Part shown: in pieces, positions 1 through 11,214 of the stretch | How positions within the stretch are numbered: position 1 is the stretch's first letter | How the letters are laid out: each line of letters opens with the position of its first letter | Made by a program: the position numbers and the translations under genes | The notes under the pieces: generated by a model | Database searches by the model: none | The model's input: only the letters and a program-made list of their open reading frames with translations | Told to the model about the DNA's origin: nothing | Assembly (NCBI GenBank): GCA_027924645.1 | Contig: BSBN01001017.1 | Span: forward strand, 12,116,501-12,180,500 | Length of the DNA: 64,000 nt | Origin: Cunninghamia lanceolata | Taxonomy: Eukaryota; Streptophyta; Pinopsida; Cupressales; Cupressaceae | Reading direction: 5' to 3'

Positions 1-2014
1 CGACACTACATGCTAGCACATCCAGTCAAGCTTATTGCAAAGATAGATCCACTCAAGTACCTATTAAGCAAAGCATCTCTAATAGGCCACCTAGCCAAGT
101 GGGTAATGCTGTTAAGTGAATATGACATCGATTATGTAGAAAGGAAGGCTATCAAAGGTCAAATCATTGTCGATCAGTTAGCAAAAGCACCATTACAAGA
201 TACCACACCAATGACATTTGAGTTTCAAGATGAATCCATATTCAGTATCATAGCACACTCATGGAAACTCTACTTTTATGGATCCTATACAAACCATGGA
301 TTAGGGACAAGAATCCTGTTGGTCACTCCTCACAGTGATACCATACCTAAGTCTTATCGTCTACTATTCCCATGCACAAACAATATAGTAGAGTATGAGG
401 CCTTGGTCATTGGTCTCAAAATGGCAGCAGAATGGAAAATAAAAGAGCTACATGTCTATGGCGACTCCCAACTAGTAATCAATCAAGTCAATGAGGACTA
501 TCAGACCAAAGATGACAAGTTAATCCCATACAAGCATATGGTCAATGACTTTAAAGAGTACTTTGTAATAATCTCCTTTGAGAAAATACCTCACATTAAA
601 AGCAAAGCAGCAGATGCCATTGAAACCATTGCCTCGCTCCTCAAGATCCCAGAGAATGAGTCATGATATGAGTTCTTAGTAGAGTAAATTATGCAACCAG
701 CTTATGATCTTCCTGAAACACACTCCATATGCCTATTAGTCAGATCTGATTCACCTTGGTATGGTAATATTTACACTTACCTCAAGGATAACACCCTACC
801 ACTTGATTTTTCTACCAACCAACGTCAAACCTTCATTTGCCAAACCTCCCATTACACCATTATCACTGATACCTTATACCAACAAGGTCTGGATGGTACT
901 TTACTCTGATGTTTAGAACATGAAGAATTTCAAACTACCTTATGAGACATACATGAAGGAATTTGCAGAACACAATCTAGCAGTCCTTCTTTAGCTAAGA
1001 AACTCATGCGTTTGGGATACTATTGGCCAAATATGGAAATCGATTCATATCAGTTTGTGAAGAAATACAAGCAGTGCTAGATACATGGAAACCTAGAATA
1101 CATGCACCAGCTCAAGAGCTACGACCTTTAATGACACCATGGCCCTTTTCTCAATGGGGACTAGACCTTGTGGGAAAAATTTACCCTCCATCATCCAATG
1201 GCCACAAGTTCATAATAATCGCCACTAAATATTTTATCAAGTGGATTGAATCCGTTCCACTCACCAATGTCACAGGCAAACAGATTGCCTCATTCATCCT
1301 TAATTACGTCATTTGTAGATACATAATTCCCTCATCCATCGTCATGGATAATAGAAGACCCTTCAAAAACTAGGATGTCCAAGAGCTTTGTGACAAATTC
1401 AAAATCCAACACTGTTTGTCCACCCCCTACTATCCACAAGGCAACAGCCAAGCAGAGGCATCTAACAAAATAATCTTGAAAATCCTAAGAAGATAGTCAA
1501 TGATGCTGGCAATGATTGGCACATACAACTGAATCCCGCTCTGTGGGCCTATCAAACTAGTATATGCACTCCCATAGGGGCTATCCCTTACACCCTTGTC
1601 TATGGATTAGAAGCCAGTTTGCCCATCGAGGTCTAGTTACCATCCCTAAGGGTATTGTTAAAAGGTCTCATTACTGACAAAGACTACAGAGTTTCCAAAT
1701 TGCAAGAATTAGAGTTGTTAGAAGAGAGAAGGCAATAGGCCTTTAACCATCTCAAAGCATATCAACAGAGAATATCATGGAGCTACAATCACAGGGTTTG
1801 TCCAAGGGTCTTCAACATTGGTGATTTGGTACTTAAGGAAAATCCCCGCAATCAACAGGATCGTGAAAAGAAAGGTAAGTTTGAGCCCAATTGGCTGGGT
1901 CCTTATGTAATCATTGTTGTCTATGGATCAGGGGTATATTAGTTAGCCACATATGAAGGTGAGTTGTTTGATGACCCAATCAATAGTATGCATCTTTGCC
2001 GGTTCTATACCTAA
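1..2014 (+). pseudogene. TatH pol fragment: RNase H C-terminus, second RNase H, integrase
   Basis: The reading frame from base 1 gives the C-terminal part of the Ty3-type RNase H (HPVKLIAKIDPLKYLL) to about 210. A second, archaeal-type RNase H follows at about 250-650, a hallmark of the Tat lineage. Its first catalytic Asp is replaced (LYFYGS, where TatN has LYFDGS), while the Glu in VEYEAL and the Asp in YGDSQL remain. Integrase follows: zinc-binding region about 940-1080, core about 1130-1500 (GLDLVGK, MDNRRPF, QGNSQAEAS), C-terminal domain about 1690-2011, stop TAA 2012-2014. The frame is broken by stops near 907, 940 and 1078, a +1 shift near 1092 and another shift near 1485. It is dead but well recognisable. 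Confidence 0.9.
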
Positions 2015-2027
2015 GAGAACCCCAATA

Positions 2028-2040
2028 TAAGGGGGGAAAA
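2028..2040 (+). other. Internal purine tract just after the TatH pol stop
   Basis: A run of A and G with six consecutive G lies 14 bp after the pol stop, about 5 kb upstream of the functional PPT in element coordinates. TatN has the equivalent tract (9846-9856, - strand) at the same place. It looks like a polypurine tract but no LTR follows it. It may be an ancestral or auxiliary PPT. Confidence 0.5.
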
Positions 2041-3340
2041 ATTCAAAAAAGCAAAAAAAATAATTAAAAAAATATTTAAAAAATCAAAAAAATGAAAAAT
2101 AACAAAAAAATCATCCTTTGGTGAAAACCTGGCAAACAGGTGCCTTGGATAGGTACCATGATGAAAACCTAACAGACAGTCATCATGTGTACTTTTAGCT
2201 TTCGTGCAAATAAAAGCAAGTGGTGAAAACCTAGTAAACAGGCGCTACTTGTGATAAACCTCTTCCTCCATCTTTGGGAAACCAATCACCTTATGTCCAT
2301 TCCTCCTACCATCATTTCTCATCCAATCCATATTTGTTCCATAATAAAACACCTTGTGTAACCTAGCAATAACTTATCATGGCTCGATACTCTATTTCTT
2401 TTGTCGCCTAATCAACTAAGGTCTTATCCAATATCCTATCCATAGTGTCAGCCTAGCGTAGTATCTATCATCAGTATCATATCATCAGTATCATAGGGTC
2501 AACCGCGAACTACGTTGCCTCTGCATCGTCACATAGGCAAGGCCATTATCAATGCGCCCCCAAGGCTTCCCATCCATCTCATACCTTGTCGTCTATCCTC
2601 TAGTCCATCCGCATCCAAGTCCAAGTCCCAAACTACATTGCCTCTGCGTCATCATGTAGGCAAGGCCATTTAGCAATGCGCCCCCGAGACAATAAATCAG
2701 TCCCTTAGGGTTCATTTCACTAGGCATGTAAGCACAAGCAAAGCCAACTTCCAAAGCAAAAATTTTAATGCAAGACATCAACCTATCCAAAGGAAAGCAA
2801 ACAAGTACCTAAGTACTCTAAATGATTCTATCTAAATTATGACAAGAAAAACACATCTAAATGCAAGAATGTTTTGTGGTTGTGATCAAGTTAGGTTATA
2901 GTGTCGTGATTTTTGTTATCATGTCTTTCTATGCTACTCAAGGATGCCACAAGCTAGAGATGCTATGATGGGGCATGATTTTTTTGTTGTTGTTTGTGGA
3001 TCAAACCTTAGTAATGTGAAGCCTTGTCTAACAACATGATTAGCAAAAGATCATCGAGGACTTCATAGGTCTAACATGAACGGGGGCAATCCTTGTCTGT
3101 AGATACGCAAGAAATACTTAGGTCATCTCGATTCAATTATACCTTGATGCTTATATTAACTTGCTAAATCAAAATTCATGTAAGCAATACTCAGGTCATC
3201 TCAGTTCAATTATACCTAGATGCTTGTATTAACTTACAACATTTTGAAAAAGTACCAAAAAAAAAATCGCCCAATGATGAAATAAGCACTTCAAAAATAC
3301 TCGCAATATCAAGATAGAAAAACCATTTCACATCCATATC

Positions 3341-3345
3341 GTATC
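3341..3345. other. Target-site duplication of TatN, left copy (gtatc)
   Basis: The five bases gtatc directly precede the LTR start TGTTAAGGG at 3346 and recur directly after the other LTR end at 22734-22738. This is the expected 5-bp duplication for a Ty3/gypsy integrase. Confidence 0.9.
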
Positions 3346-4457
3346 TGTTAAGGGAAAATTGGAGCAAACATGAATAATCAATATAATAATATCAATGATA
3401 CCCAAAATCTAATGAAATAATGAACAATACAAAGCAAACCTCTTTTAATTCTTAGCTTCCATTGATCACCTATCACAAATGATCTTGTCTATTAATATGG
3501 CCCTCAGAAGGTGCACTTCCTTGCTATGATTCCAAGATGTTCAAATGGGAATGACTATGATAGTTTCTCCATGAAGATGAGCTTCACAACAATGATAGTA
3601 GTGTGTAGTAACGAGTGTGATCACAAGTAATGAAGGAATTGGTGCCAAAGGTGCACTGTAATTCCTACAGAGTAAGTTTACTTAAAAGCTTGGATGAATG
3701 AAATGGAGGAATTAGGTTCAATTTACAGACTTGAGAGAAAGAAGATCAACGGTATAGATAGAATGAAAAGATCAATGGTATGGAAACCTTGAGAGAATGT
3801 GCGTGAATAAGAAGAAGAAATGTGCCACACAAAAGCTATTTTATTTGAGTTAACTGCCTTTCTTTTCTAAAGATAAGATATGACTTCATAAATTAGAAAG
3901 CTTTTTTCTAATTTAAGAGATATTGATAAAAACAAGGTTGCTTGAGTCAGTTAACTCAACTTGTGATTTGCTTTTGCATGATTTGAGAGAAATTAAATAA
4001 TAAATTATTTAATTGTGTGTGCATGAAGAAGAAGACTTATTTTTAGAAGATTTGGAAGATATTTGAAGAATTAGAAGATAAGAAAACTAATTAAATAAAT
4101 AAATTTATTTAATTGTTGTGCATGATTTAGAAGAACAAAAATATTTGATTGTATTTTATTTTTGGAGATTGAGGATTTAAATAAATTTGATTGATTTATT
4201 TAAATTTAGAAGAATAATTGACTTTAATTAAATAATTAAGAATTATTTAATTGTTTGGAAGAATTTAATTAAATAAAGGATTTTATTTAATTTTGACTTT
4301 AGAAGAGATAATTAAATATTTTGATATTTAATTAACTTAGAGGAATATGAATCAAATACATAAATTTGTTTATTTATTTATTGATAGAAGAATTAGAATG
4401 AAATAAATATTAAGAATATTTATTTAGACTGAATCATGTCATTTTTAGGTGTATACA
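3346..4457 (-). repeat. TatN 3' LTR
   Basis: This 1112-bp repeat matches 21593-22733 nearly end to end. On the + strand it starts TGTTAAGGG and ends GTGTATACA, so in element orientation it runs TGTATAC to CTTAACA. It lacks a 24-nt direct-duplication segment present in the other copy (about 21662-21687). The U3-side half is strongly AT-rich and holds the palindrome array at 3991-4425. No ORF of note. Confidence 0.93.
3991..4425. repeat. Array of seven short AT palindromes in the Tat LTR
   Basis: Seven hairpin-forming palindromes with 10-12 bp arms and 2-7 nt loops lie at 3991-4014, 4089-4114, 4175-4205, 4226-4252, 4267-4292, 4310-4333 and 4401-4425. Most have the form AATTAAATA-loop-TATTTAATT. 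The same series occurs in the other TatN LTR (about 22266-22705) and, in opposite orientation, in the TatH LTR (about 26590-26940). Confidence 0.85.
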
Positions 4458-4471
4458 TTTTGCCCCTCTTT
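4458..4471 (-). other. TatN polypurine tract
   Basis: On the minus strand AAAGAGGGGCAAAA abuts the LTR start TGTATACA with no gap, as expected for the plus-strand primer. The TatH equivalent at 26543-26556 differs by one base. Confidence 0.88.
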
Positions 4472-5534
4472 GATGCAATGTAGTTTACGGTGTTGCTTCA
4501 AAGAATAAGAATTTTCTGATAATGATACATGCCCCAGTTTGCCCCTGGTACAAGTTTAATGATGGTAAGATGCCCCCTCGGGAGATTGGATGGGAAGAAG
4601 GTGTGAGATGGACAATCTCATGAAGACGAATGGAAAACTTGGTTAGGATTGAAGAAAAGAAGATGCATTTCTGAGAAACGGGAAGAAAACGGGAAGAAAC
4701 GGGTGTGGGAAGTAGTCATAGTCACCACAGCCAGTTTAGGGTTTGCATGCTATTTTTAGGAGTTGGGTCCACAAGACAAGTCATTTGCACACTTGGATTT
4801 TGTTGGATTATCTTTGAGAGCTTAGGAGAGTACAGAGCATAGAGTAGTTAGCACTAGGATGGATATTCCACGTGAGTAGCATTGCTTTGAGTGCATCCGA
4901 CGATTCAACTGGCTAACAAAGGCAAGACCCCCGGTATGTATCTCAAAAAATTTCACCTAGGGTTGATTTTGAGTGCAATAAATGCTAGGCAAAAAGAGGC
5001 TAAACAAAAGTGCAAGATCGTAGTTCGGCACATCTGACATGCAGAATTGTGGATCTATCATTCTATGGCACATCTAGGATATGAAATGGCACATGCATGA
5101 GGAAGGTTGGCGCATGCATGAGGAAGGTCAGTGCATGCATTATTTGGCAGCGCATTTAGGTATGAGTCAGTGCATACACTTGGGCGGCGCTTATACGGTA
5201 TGGGATGGTGCATGCGTGAAATGTTGCGGTGCATGTGTCAGAAGTGGTGCATTTACTAAGAAATCATGCATGTACCCTATGTTCTAGTGCATATGATATA
5301 GATAGTAAGTTTACTTAACAAAATTGACTCGATTGGCATCCTGTTTAATGCATCAATCGATAAGCTATCTCTAAGATTGTAGGAATCTAGTCAAGAGATG
5401 TAGTGTGCTATTTTGATCAATTTGATATGTTAAGTTAGTTGATATGATTCTATAGATATGTTGAGCATGGTACTTGCATCTTTAGGTTAACGTCTCACTT
5501 TACGTGCTTGCACGAGGATATATGAGATACACTG
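4472..5534 (+). repeat. Leader region of the antisense PMD ORF with a degenerate tgcatgcat array
   Basis: No convincing ORF. Between about 5030 and 5250 the motif gtgcatgcat or gcgcatgcat recurs about every 20-30 bp (for example near 5090, 5110, 5132, 5170, 5207 and 5231). The corresponding part of TatH (25690-26010) carries a related series of tgcgct and tgcacc motifs. In position it is the upstream, possibly promoter or 5' UTR, part of the PMD ORF. Confidence 0.5.
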
Positions 5535-7535
5535 ATGTCGAGGGAGCAGTTTCCCATGCCAATGTTGTAGCATCACATGTTGATAGAGATAGATCAAGAG
5601 GTGCTCAGTGCGATGGGATTAGATTATGTGTGCTTTATGCCTAAGGTTCGAGCGAACTGCAACTTACTGCCTGCAGTAGTGGAGAGGTTTCACAGCGAGG
5701 ATGGGACCTTTCATTTCCCAACTGGTGAGATGACGGTGACTCTAGAGGATGTATATAGGATACTCCACCTACTGATATAGGAAGAGCTTGTGGAGTATGA
5801 TCCACAGTGAGATGCAGGACTTGCAGACTGCAGGCAAGTATTTGACGACCCCGAGCTGGTAGGACAGGTTATCTCCTAGTAGGATATACATGATTACTAT
5901 GACTATTTCCTTGGGATAGTTGTAGGATTGATCAGAGGTGTTGTATGCCCCAATAGGAGATCGCATGGGTTCCCAATTGGATGGGGACAGATTATGAAGA
6001 GGATGATTGTAGAGGCCACCCGCTATGCTTGGGGTGTCTGCATTTTAGTACACCTATACCACGATATGCATCAAGTGGTATACCACAGGGGTGCTAGTTG
6101 ATTAGCGGGTGTCTCACTATTACAGTTTTGGTTGTGGGAGCATATCACCATTACTAGACCAATATGTGTGTTTCAGAGACAAAGGGGAGAGCCTTACAGC
6201 TATGGCTACGCAGGAGTGATTTCCTAGCATAAACTGGGGAAGCTAGAGTAATGGAGGCACGCACTGGATGGGGTAGATGTGGTTGTCTGGTGACCATATC
6301 TAGAGTGTGAGCCTTGGGATGATGAGGTAGATGAGCTACCATTCTGCTATTAGACTTGGTGGCTTATAGGCTGGACACGGTTCATCCTGGAGAGACAGAT
6401 TGTTAGCTGAGTTCAGAGGCAGTTTGGGAGGAGATAGGGCATGCCACAGGTGTAGGCTCTATTTGCATGGACACATGTAGAGAGGTTTAGATGCGGCCCA
6501 ATGGCATCCTACAAGGAGGCAGTGGAAGAGTTTCAATAGATTCCTTATACTACCTGGCTGATGAGGAGAGAGATTGCAGATGCAGGGATGACACCAGACT
6601 ACGCAGAGTGGTTTGCAGAGCATCCATTTCTAAGATACTCTAGGGCTAGACAGCTAGTTCCTCGCATAGACGAGGTAGATTTAGATGACGAGGGTAGGGT
6701 TGGTAGGAGGAGGAGGAGGAGAGGAGGACGGAGAGATGGAGGAGATGGATGATATGGGGGAGATGGGGGAGATAGACGAGATGGAGGCAGAGTTAGGAAG
6801 AGGAGAGCTAGGGAGGGATCCTCCCACGCTCAGCAGGTAGTGCAGCCGTAGGTTGCATAGCAAGGACAGATGCCGCCACCTCAATAGGTGGCATAGCAGC
6901 AAGTACCTTAGCTGCAGGGGTAGGGATAGGCACAGGCCTCCCAGGATCCAACACAGCTAGATGTCCAGGGGACAGCCATTGTCATACTGAGAGGACAGGT
7001 TCGGCAGCTGCAGGCACAGCTTAGGATGGTTGAGGCTTGGTGAGAGATAGATGCAGGTGTTATCTCGGGGCTCACTAGAGAGTGAGATATGGCAGACGTG
7101 AGGATATGAACTATTTGAGTAGAGAGGGACATAGTAGTCATAACCCTTGGGATAGACGCTACTAGAAGTTTTTTGGTTGGACAGGTGCAACAGGCACAGA
7201 CACAGCTAGCACAGACATAGGCACAGTTGGCATAGGTGCAGGGGTAGTTAGCGCAGGTACAGTGTGAGCTTGCCAGAGCATAGGCTCAGACACAGTACTA
7301 TTAGGGACTATACCATGGTGCTATTCTAATTGATTAGAGGGCTCCGAGTTACATGAGCCAGTCCATGGCCTCGTAGAGAGCAGGTGGATCATGGTTGGGA
7401 GCCTCTATGATGGGCCTGCAGCAATCTAGGGCTAGCAGAGGAGGGGACGCAGAGGATACAACTAGGAGTAATAGTTCACAGTAGTAGGGTTAGCAGACAC
7501 TTGCATAGATTTTGGCTCCTATATACACTTTTTGA
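5535..7535 (+). pseudogene. Plant mobile domain (PMD) ORF, antisense within TatN
   Basis: A single frame from ATG 5535 to TGA 7533-7535 (666 codons) has no net indel but more than a dozen internal stops, mostly TAG. Visible PMD signatures (the PF10536-type domain found in plant nuclear proteins and in some retroelements) are TGEMTVTLEDVYRILHL near residues 65-81 and LQFWLWEHITITRP near 205-218. RQRGEPYSYGY, ECEPWDDE and MTPDYAEWF follow. An Arg/Gly/Asp-rich hinge is at about 6700-6790 and a Gln/Ala-rich tail, possibly coiled coil, runs to the stop. The TatH copy (- strand, 25454 downward) is colinear codon for codon for at least 340 codons. It runs opposite to gag-pol. Function in the element is unknown. 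Confidence 0.85.
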
Positions 7536-8345
7536 TGGCTCAGATAGCAGGACACGTATATGTACCACTTTTGTATTTTGAGACATGTATCATTATCCTT
7601 GAGAAGTATACATTGTATATGACATTGACTCAGAGATGGACCTTTTGATATTGTACATTTGGACATGCTTTATGATATTTATATAATGATGTAGCTATAT
7701 TTTATGGTCTTTATATGCAATTTGTTCATTCTATGCTATGGATAAATTTCTATTTGTATGATGGTACTTATGTGATGCATATTTTGACTATGTCTATATG
7801 ATGTTTATCTAATGCAGACTTTTATATGATGCTATATGATGTTTATCTAATGTAGTCTTAGATGTTTATGATGTTATGTGACTTAATGCAGATGTAGATG
7901 TTTTTACTTGATATGCGTCTAATGTGTAAATGCAAATGGTATCTCTATGATTATACAGTTTATGTGATGCACTTATCTATGTTTTTTATTTTTTCTATTG
8001 ACACTATGTGATGATTGCAAAAAATGTATATGGATGACCTGATGCACTTTATTATGTATGTGACTGATTTAATCATGTAAATGACTATCTCATGTGATAT
8101 GATATGCAGCTGTATGCTATGTTTTTGTGATGTCCAAATGTACTCTATCGACACAGAGATGACATAATGATAGATAGAAGTTTGATTGAAAGAATGACTC
8201 GATAGAAAGACTCAAAAGATTCAATTTGTATTGATACTCTACCTTGTTTAGATCTTTTATTACATGGGATACAGATGTATGGATGTATAACAAATGTATG
8301 ATGGATGCTTTGCTTTTGACATATTGACGGTGCAAGTATTTTGAA
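7536..8345. repeat. AT-rich sequence downstream of the PMD ORF
   Basis: No coding signal. The motif tatgatgtttatctaatg is repeated at about 7797 and 7833, with further atgatg and tatgtgatg variants to about 8110. The region aligns in reverse with TatH 22739-23430, so it belongs to the element. Confidence 0.55.
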
Positions 8346-9868
8346 GTGCTTATTTCATCATTAGGCAATTTTTTTGGTACTTTTTCCAAATGTTGTAAGT
8401 TAATACAAGCATCTAGGTATAATTTAACTGAGATGACCTGAGCATCGCTTACATGGATTTTGATTTAGCAAGTTAATACAAGCATCTAGGTATAATTGAA
8501 CTAAGATGACCTGAGTATTTCTTGCATATCAACAAACAAGGATTGCCCCTTTTCATGTTAGACCTTTGATGTCCTCGATGATCTTTTGCCGATCATGTCA
8601 TTAGACAAGGCTTCACATTACTAAAGATTAATCCACAAACAACAAACAAAGAAAATAGTCATGCCCCCATCATAGCATCTCTAGCTTTTGGCATCCTCGA
8701 GTAGCATAGAAAGACATGATAAAAAAAAAGCAAGATGCCGTAACTTAACCATGATTCCAACCACAAAACATTTTTGTATTTTTAGATGTGTTTGTTTCTT
8801 GCCATAATTTAGGTAAAATCATTTAGAGTGCTTTAGGTATTTGCTTGCTTTGTTCTAGATAGGTAAATGCCTTGTGTCAAGATTTCTACTTGAAAAGAGC
8901 AAGTTTTTTTTGCGCTTGCTTGCCTAGTGAAAGATTCCACAATCCTTATTGGTGAGACAAGCCCTAAGGGACTGACCTAGTGTCTCGGGGGCTCATTGCT
9001 AAATGGCCTTCCCTATGCGATGATGTGGAGGCAACGTAGTTCAGGGTAAACTCTAATGGACCTAAGACCTAGGCGATAGAAAGTGGCGTGGACTCAAATA
9101 GATAGAAGGACTAGACATGCAACAGATGGGATAGTGGAGCCTCGGGGGTGCATTTGAAGAAATGGCCTTGCCTACGTGACAATGTAGAGGCAATATAGTT
9201 TAGGGACTTGGACCATGGATGGACTAGAGGATAGATGACAAGATATGGGATGGATAGGGAAACCTCGGGGGCACATTGAAAATGGTCCTGCCTATGTGAC
9301 AACGCAGAGGCAACATAGTTCATGGACTTGGACCATGTGGATACTAACGAGAGACACTATGCTAGGCTAACACTATGGATAGGATACTAGATAAAACCTT
9401 GGTTGACAAGGCAACAAAGAGATGGAGTATCAAGACACGATAGGTTATCCTTAGAATTTAATTATGGAACAGATATGGATTGAATGGGACATGAGTGAAG
9501 GAAGAATGGACACAAGGTGATTGGTTTCCCAAAGATGGAAGAAGCAGTTTATCACAAGTAACGCCTGTTTACTAGGTTTTCACCACTTGCTATTATTTGC
9601 ATGAAAGCTAAAAAGTATGCATGACGCCTGTTTGCCAGGTTTTCATCATGATACCTATCCAAGGCACCTATTTGCTAGGTTTTCACCAAAGGACGATTTT
9701 TTTCTATTTTTCTATTTTTATTTTATTTTTTTGTATTATTTTATTTTTTTTGTATTTTTCTGTTTTCTTTTTATTTTTTTTGTATTTTTTGTATTTTTGT
9801 ATTTTTTTGTACTTTTCTAACTTTTTGATTTTTTTGTATTTTTCTACCCCCCTTACATTGGGGTTCTC
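8346..9868 (-). repeat. TatN 3' noncoding region between pol and the PMD module
   Basis: It is the reverse counterpart of TatH 2015-3345. The 65-bp duplication is at about 8390-8520. Three copies of the unit containing cctcggggg and gaggcaacatagtt lie at about 8982-9045, 9139-9210 and 9264-9330, where TatH has two. Three copies of the cctgtttgccaggttttcac motif lie at 9561-9586, 9623-9647 and 9663-9688. A T-rich low-complexity run covers 9698-9845, and a purine tract on the minus strand (9846-9856) precedes the pol stop at 9869-9871. Confidence 0.75.
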
Positions 9869-10970
9869 CTAGGTATAGAACCAGCGAAGGTGCATGCTAT
9901 TGATTGGGTCATCGAACAACTCACTCTCTGTTGTTGCTAACTGATATGCCCCCGATCCATAGGCATCTATGATCACATAAGGCCCAATCCAGTTGGGTTC
10001 GAACTTGCCTTTCTTTTCCCGATCCTATTGATTGTGGGGGTTCTCCTTAAGTACTAGATCTCCAACTTTAAAGACTCTTGGGCAGACTCTGTGGTTGTAG
10101 CTTCATGACATCATTTGTTGATATGCTTTGAGATGATCAAAGGCTTTTTGTCTCCTTTCCTCTAGCAACTCTAGTTCTTTTAATCTAGAAACTCTGTACT
10201 CTTCATCTCTTATGAGACCTTTTAATGACACGCTGAGAGATGGTAACTTGACTTTGATGGGGAGGATAGCTTATGATCCATAGACAATGGCATAAGGGGT
10301 AGCACCTGTGGGAGTACGTATACTAGTTCTATAGGCCCATAGAACGGGATTGAGTTGGATGTGCCAATCATGGCTAGCATCGTTGACTATCTTCTTGAGG
10401 AGTTTCAAGATGGTCTTGTTGGATGCTTCTGCTTGGCCATTGCCTTGAGGGTAATAGGGTGTTGAGAAATGGTGTTGGATTTTGAATTGGTTATAAAGTT
10501 CTTGGACATCCTAGTTTTTGAAGGGTCTTCTGTTATCCATGATAATGGATGAGGGAATTTCATATTTGTAGATGAGGTAATTAAGGATGATTGAGGAGAT
10601 TTGTTTACCTGTGATGGTGGTGAGGGGGACGGCTTGAATCCACTTGGTAAAGTACTCAGTGGCGGTTATTATGAATTTGTGGCCGTTGGATGAGGGTGGA
10701 TGGATTTTTCCCACAAGGTCGAGTCCCCACTGACAAAAGGGCCAAGGTGTTGTTAAAGGTCTCAACTCTTGAGCTGGTGCATGTATCAAGTTCTCGTGTA
10801 TCTGGCACTGCTTGCACTTCTTCACAAATTGATATGAATCTATTTCCATGTTTGGCCAATAATAACCCAAACGCATGAGTTTCTTAGCTAAGGAAGGAAC
10901 ACTAGAGTGTGTTCCGTAGATCCCTTCGTGTACGTCTTGTAAGGTAGTTTGGGATTCTTCTCATTCTAAA
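9869..10970 (-). pseudogene. TatN integrase
   Basis: In minus-strand order: the zinc-binding region is at about 10965-10815 (His residues before LAKKLMRLGYYWP, then KCKQCQIH), the catalytic core at about 10800-10390 (WGLDLVGK, MDNRRPF, GNGQAEASNK supplying the D, D and E), and a C-terminal domain at about 10200-9875 (GDLVLKENP, KFEPNWIGPY). The stop is TAG at 9869-9871. The longest clean stretch is 10511-10876. Breaks include a TAG after RPFKN near 10510 and a few later stops. It is better preserved than the TatH copy. Integrase inserts the cDNA and would make the 5-bp duplication seen here. Confidence 0.9.
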
Positions 10971-11214
10971 CAATGGAGTAAAGTACCACCTAGACCACGT
11001 TGGTATAGGGTGTCAGCGATAATGGTATAATGAGAGTTTGGCATATAAAGGTTCGTCATTAGTTTGAAGATAATTTAGGTGGGAGAGTGTTGTTCTTGAG
11101 GTAAGTGTAAACCTTACCATACCAAGGTGAATTAGATCCAATTAATAGGCATATGGAATGGGTTTCAGGAAGATCATAAACTAGTTGCTAAATTGATTCC
11201 ACTAAGAACTCGTA

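Larger units (their letters stand above)
1..3345 (+). mobile_element. TatH, left segment: 3' half of a Tat-lineage Ty3/gypsy element
   Basis: The segment begins inside RNase H and runs through a second RNase H, integrase and long 3' noncoding DNA. It stops at 3345, where TatN is inserted. The rest of TatH resumes at 22734 with the same 5 bp (gtatc), so the two segments are one interrupted element. The 5' LTR, gag and RT lie outside the window. The same gene order occurs in TatN on the other strand, which confirms the family assignment. Confidence 0.9.
2015..3345 (+). repeat. TatH 3' noncoding region with minisatellite and tandem duplications
   Basis: No coding sequence is recognisable. After an A-rich stretch (2040-2110) there are three copies of a 22-25 bp motif containing gtgaaaacct and aaacaggygc at 2122-2147, 2161-2187 and 2221-2247. 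Two copies of a unit with ttgcctctgcrtc and aggcaaggccatt lie at about 2500-2580 and 2627-2692. A 65-bp tandem duplication (aggtcatctc, ttcaattatacct, gcttgtattaactt) is at about 3117-3235. All three repeat types recur in reverse orientation in TatN (8390-9690). Confidence 0.75.

Noticed and set aside
5081..5287. 68-codon Cys/Met/His-rich ORF
   Set aside because: It is generated by the gtgcatgcat repeat series; the TatH counterpart has no equivalent frame.
6681..6902. Minus-strand Ser/Pro-rich ORF
   Set aside because: It is a shadow of the Arg/Gly-rich hinge of the PMD ORF on the + strand; the same happens at 24039-24308 opposite the TatH copy.
2015..9868. Long inverted repeat (2.0-3.3 kb against 8.3-9.9 kb) as a foldback transposon
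   Set aside because: Fully explained by two members of one Tat family lying in opposite orientation; the LTRs, TSD and coding order fix the boundaries elsewhere.
9617..9872. Phe-rich + strand ORFs
   Set aside because: Translation of a T-rich low-complexity run in the TatN 3' region.
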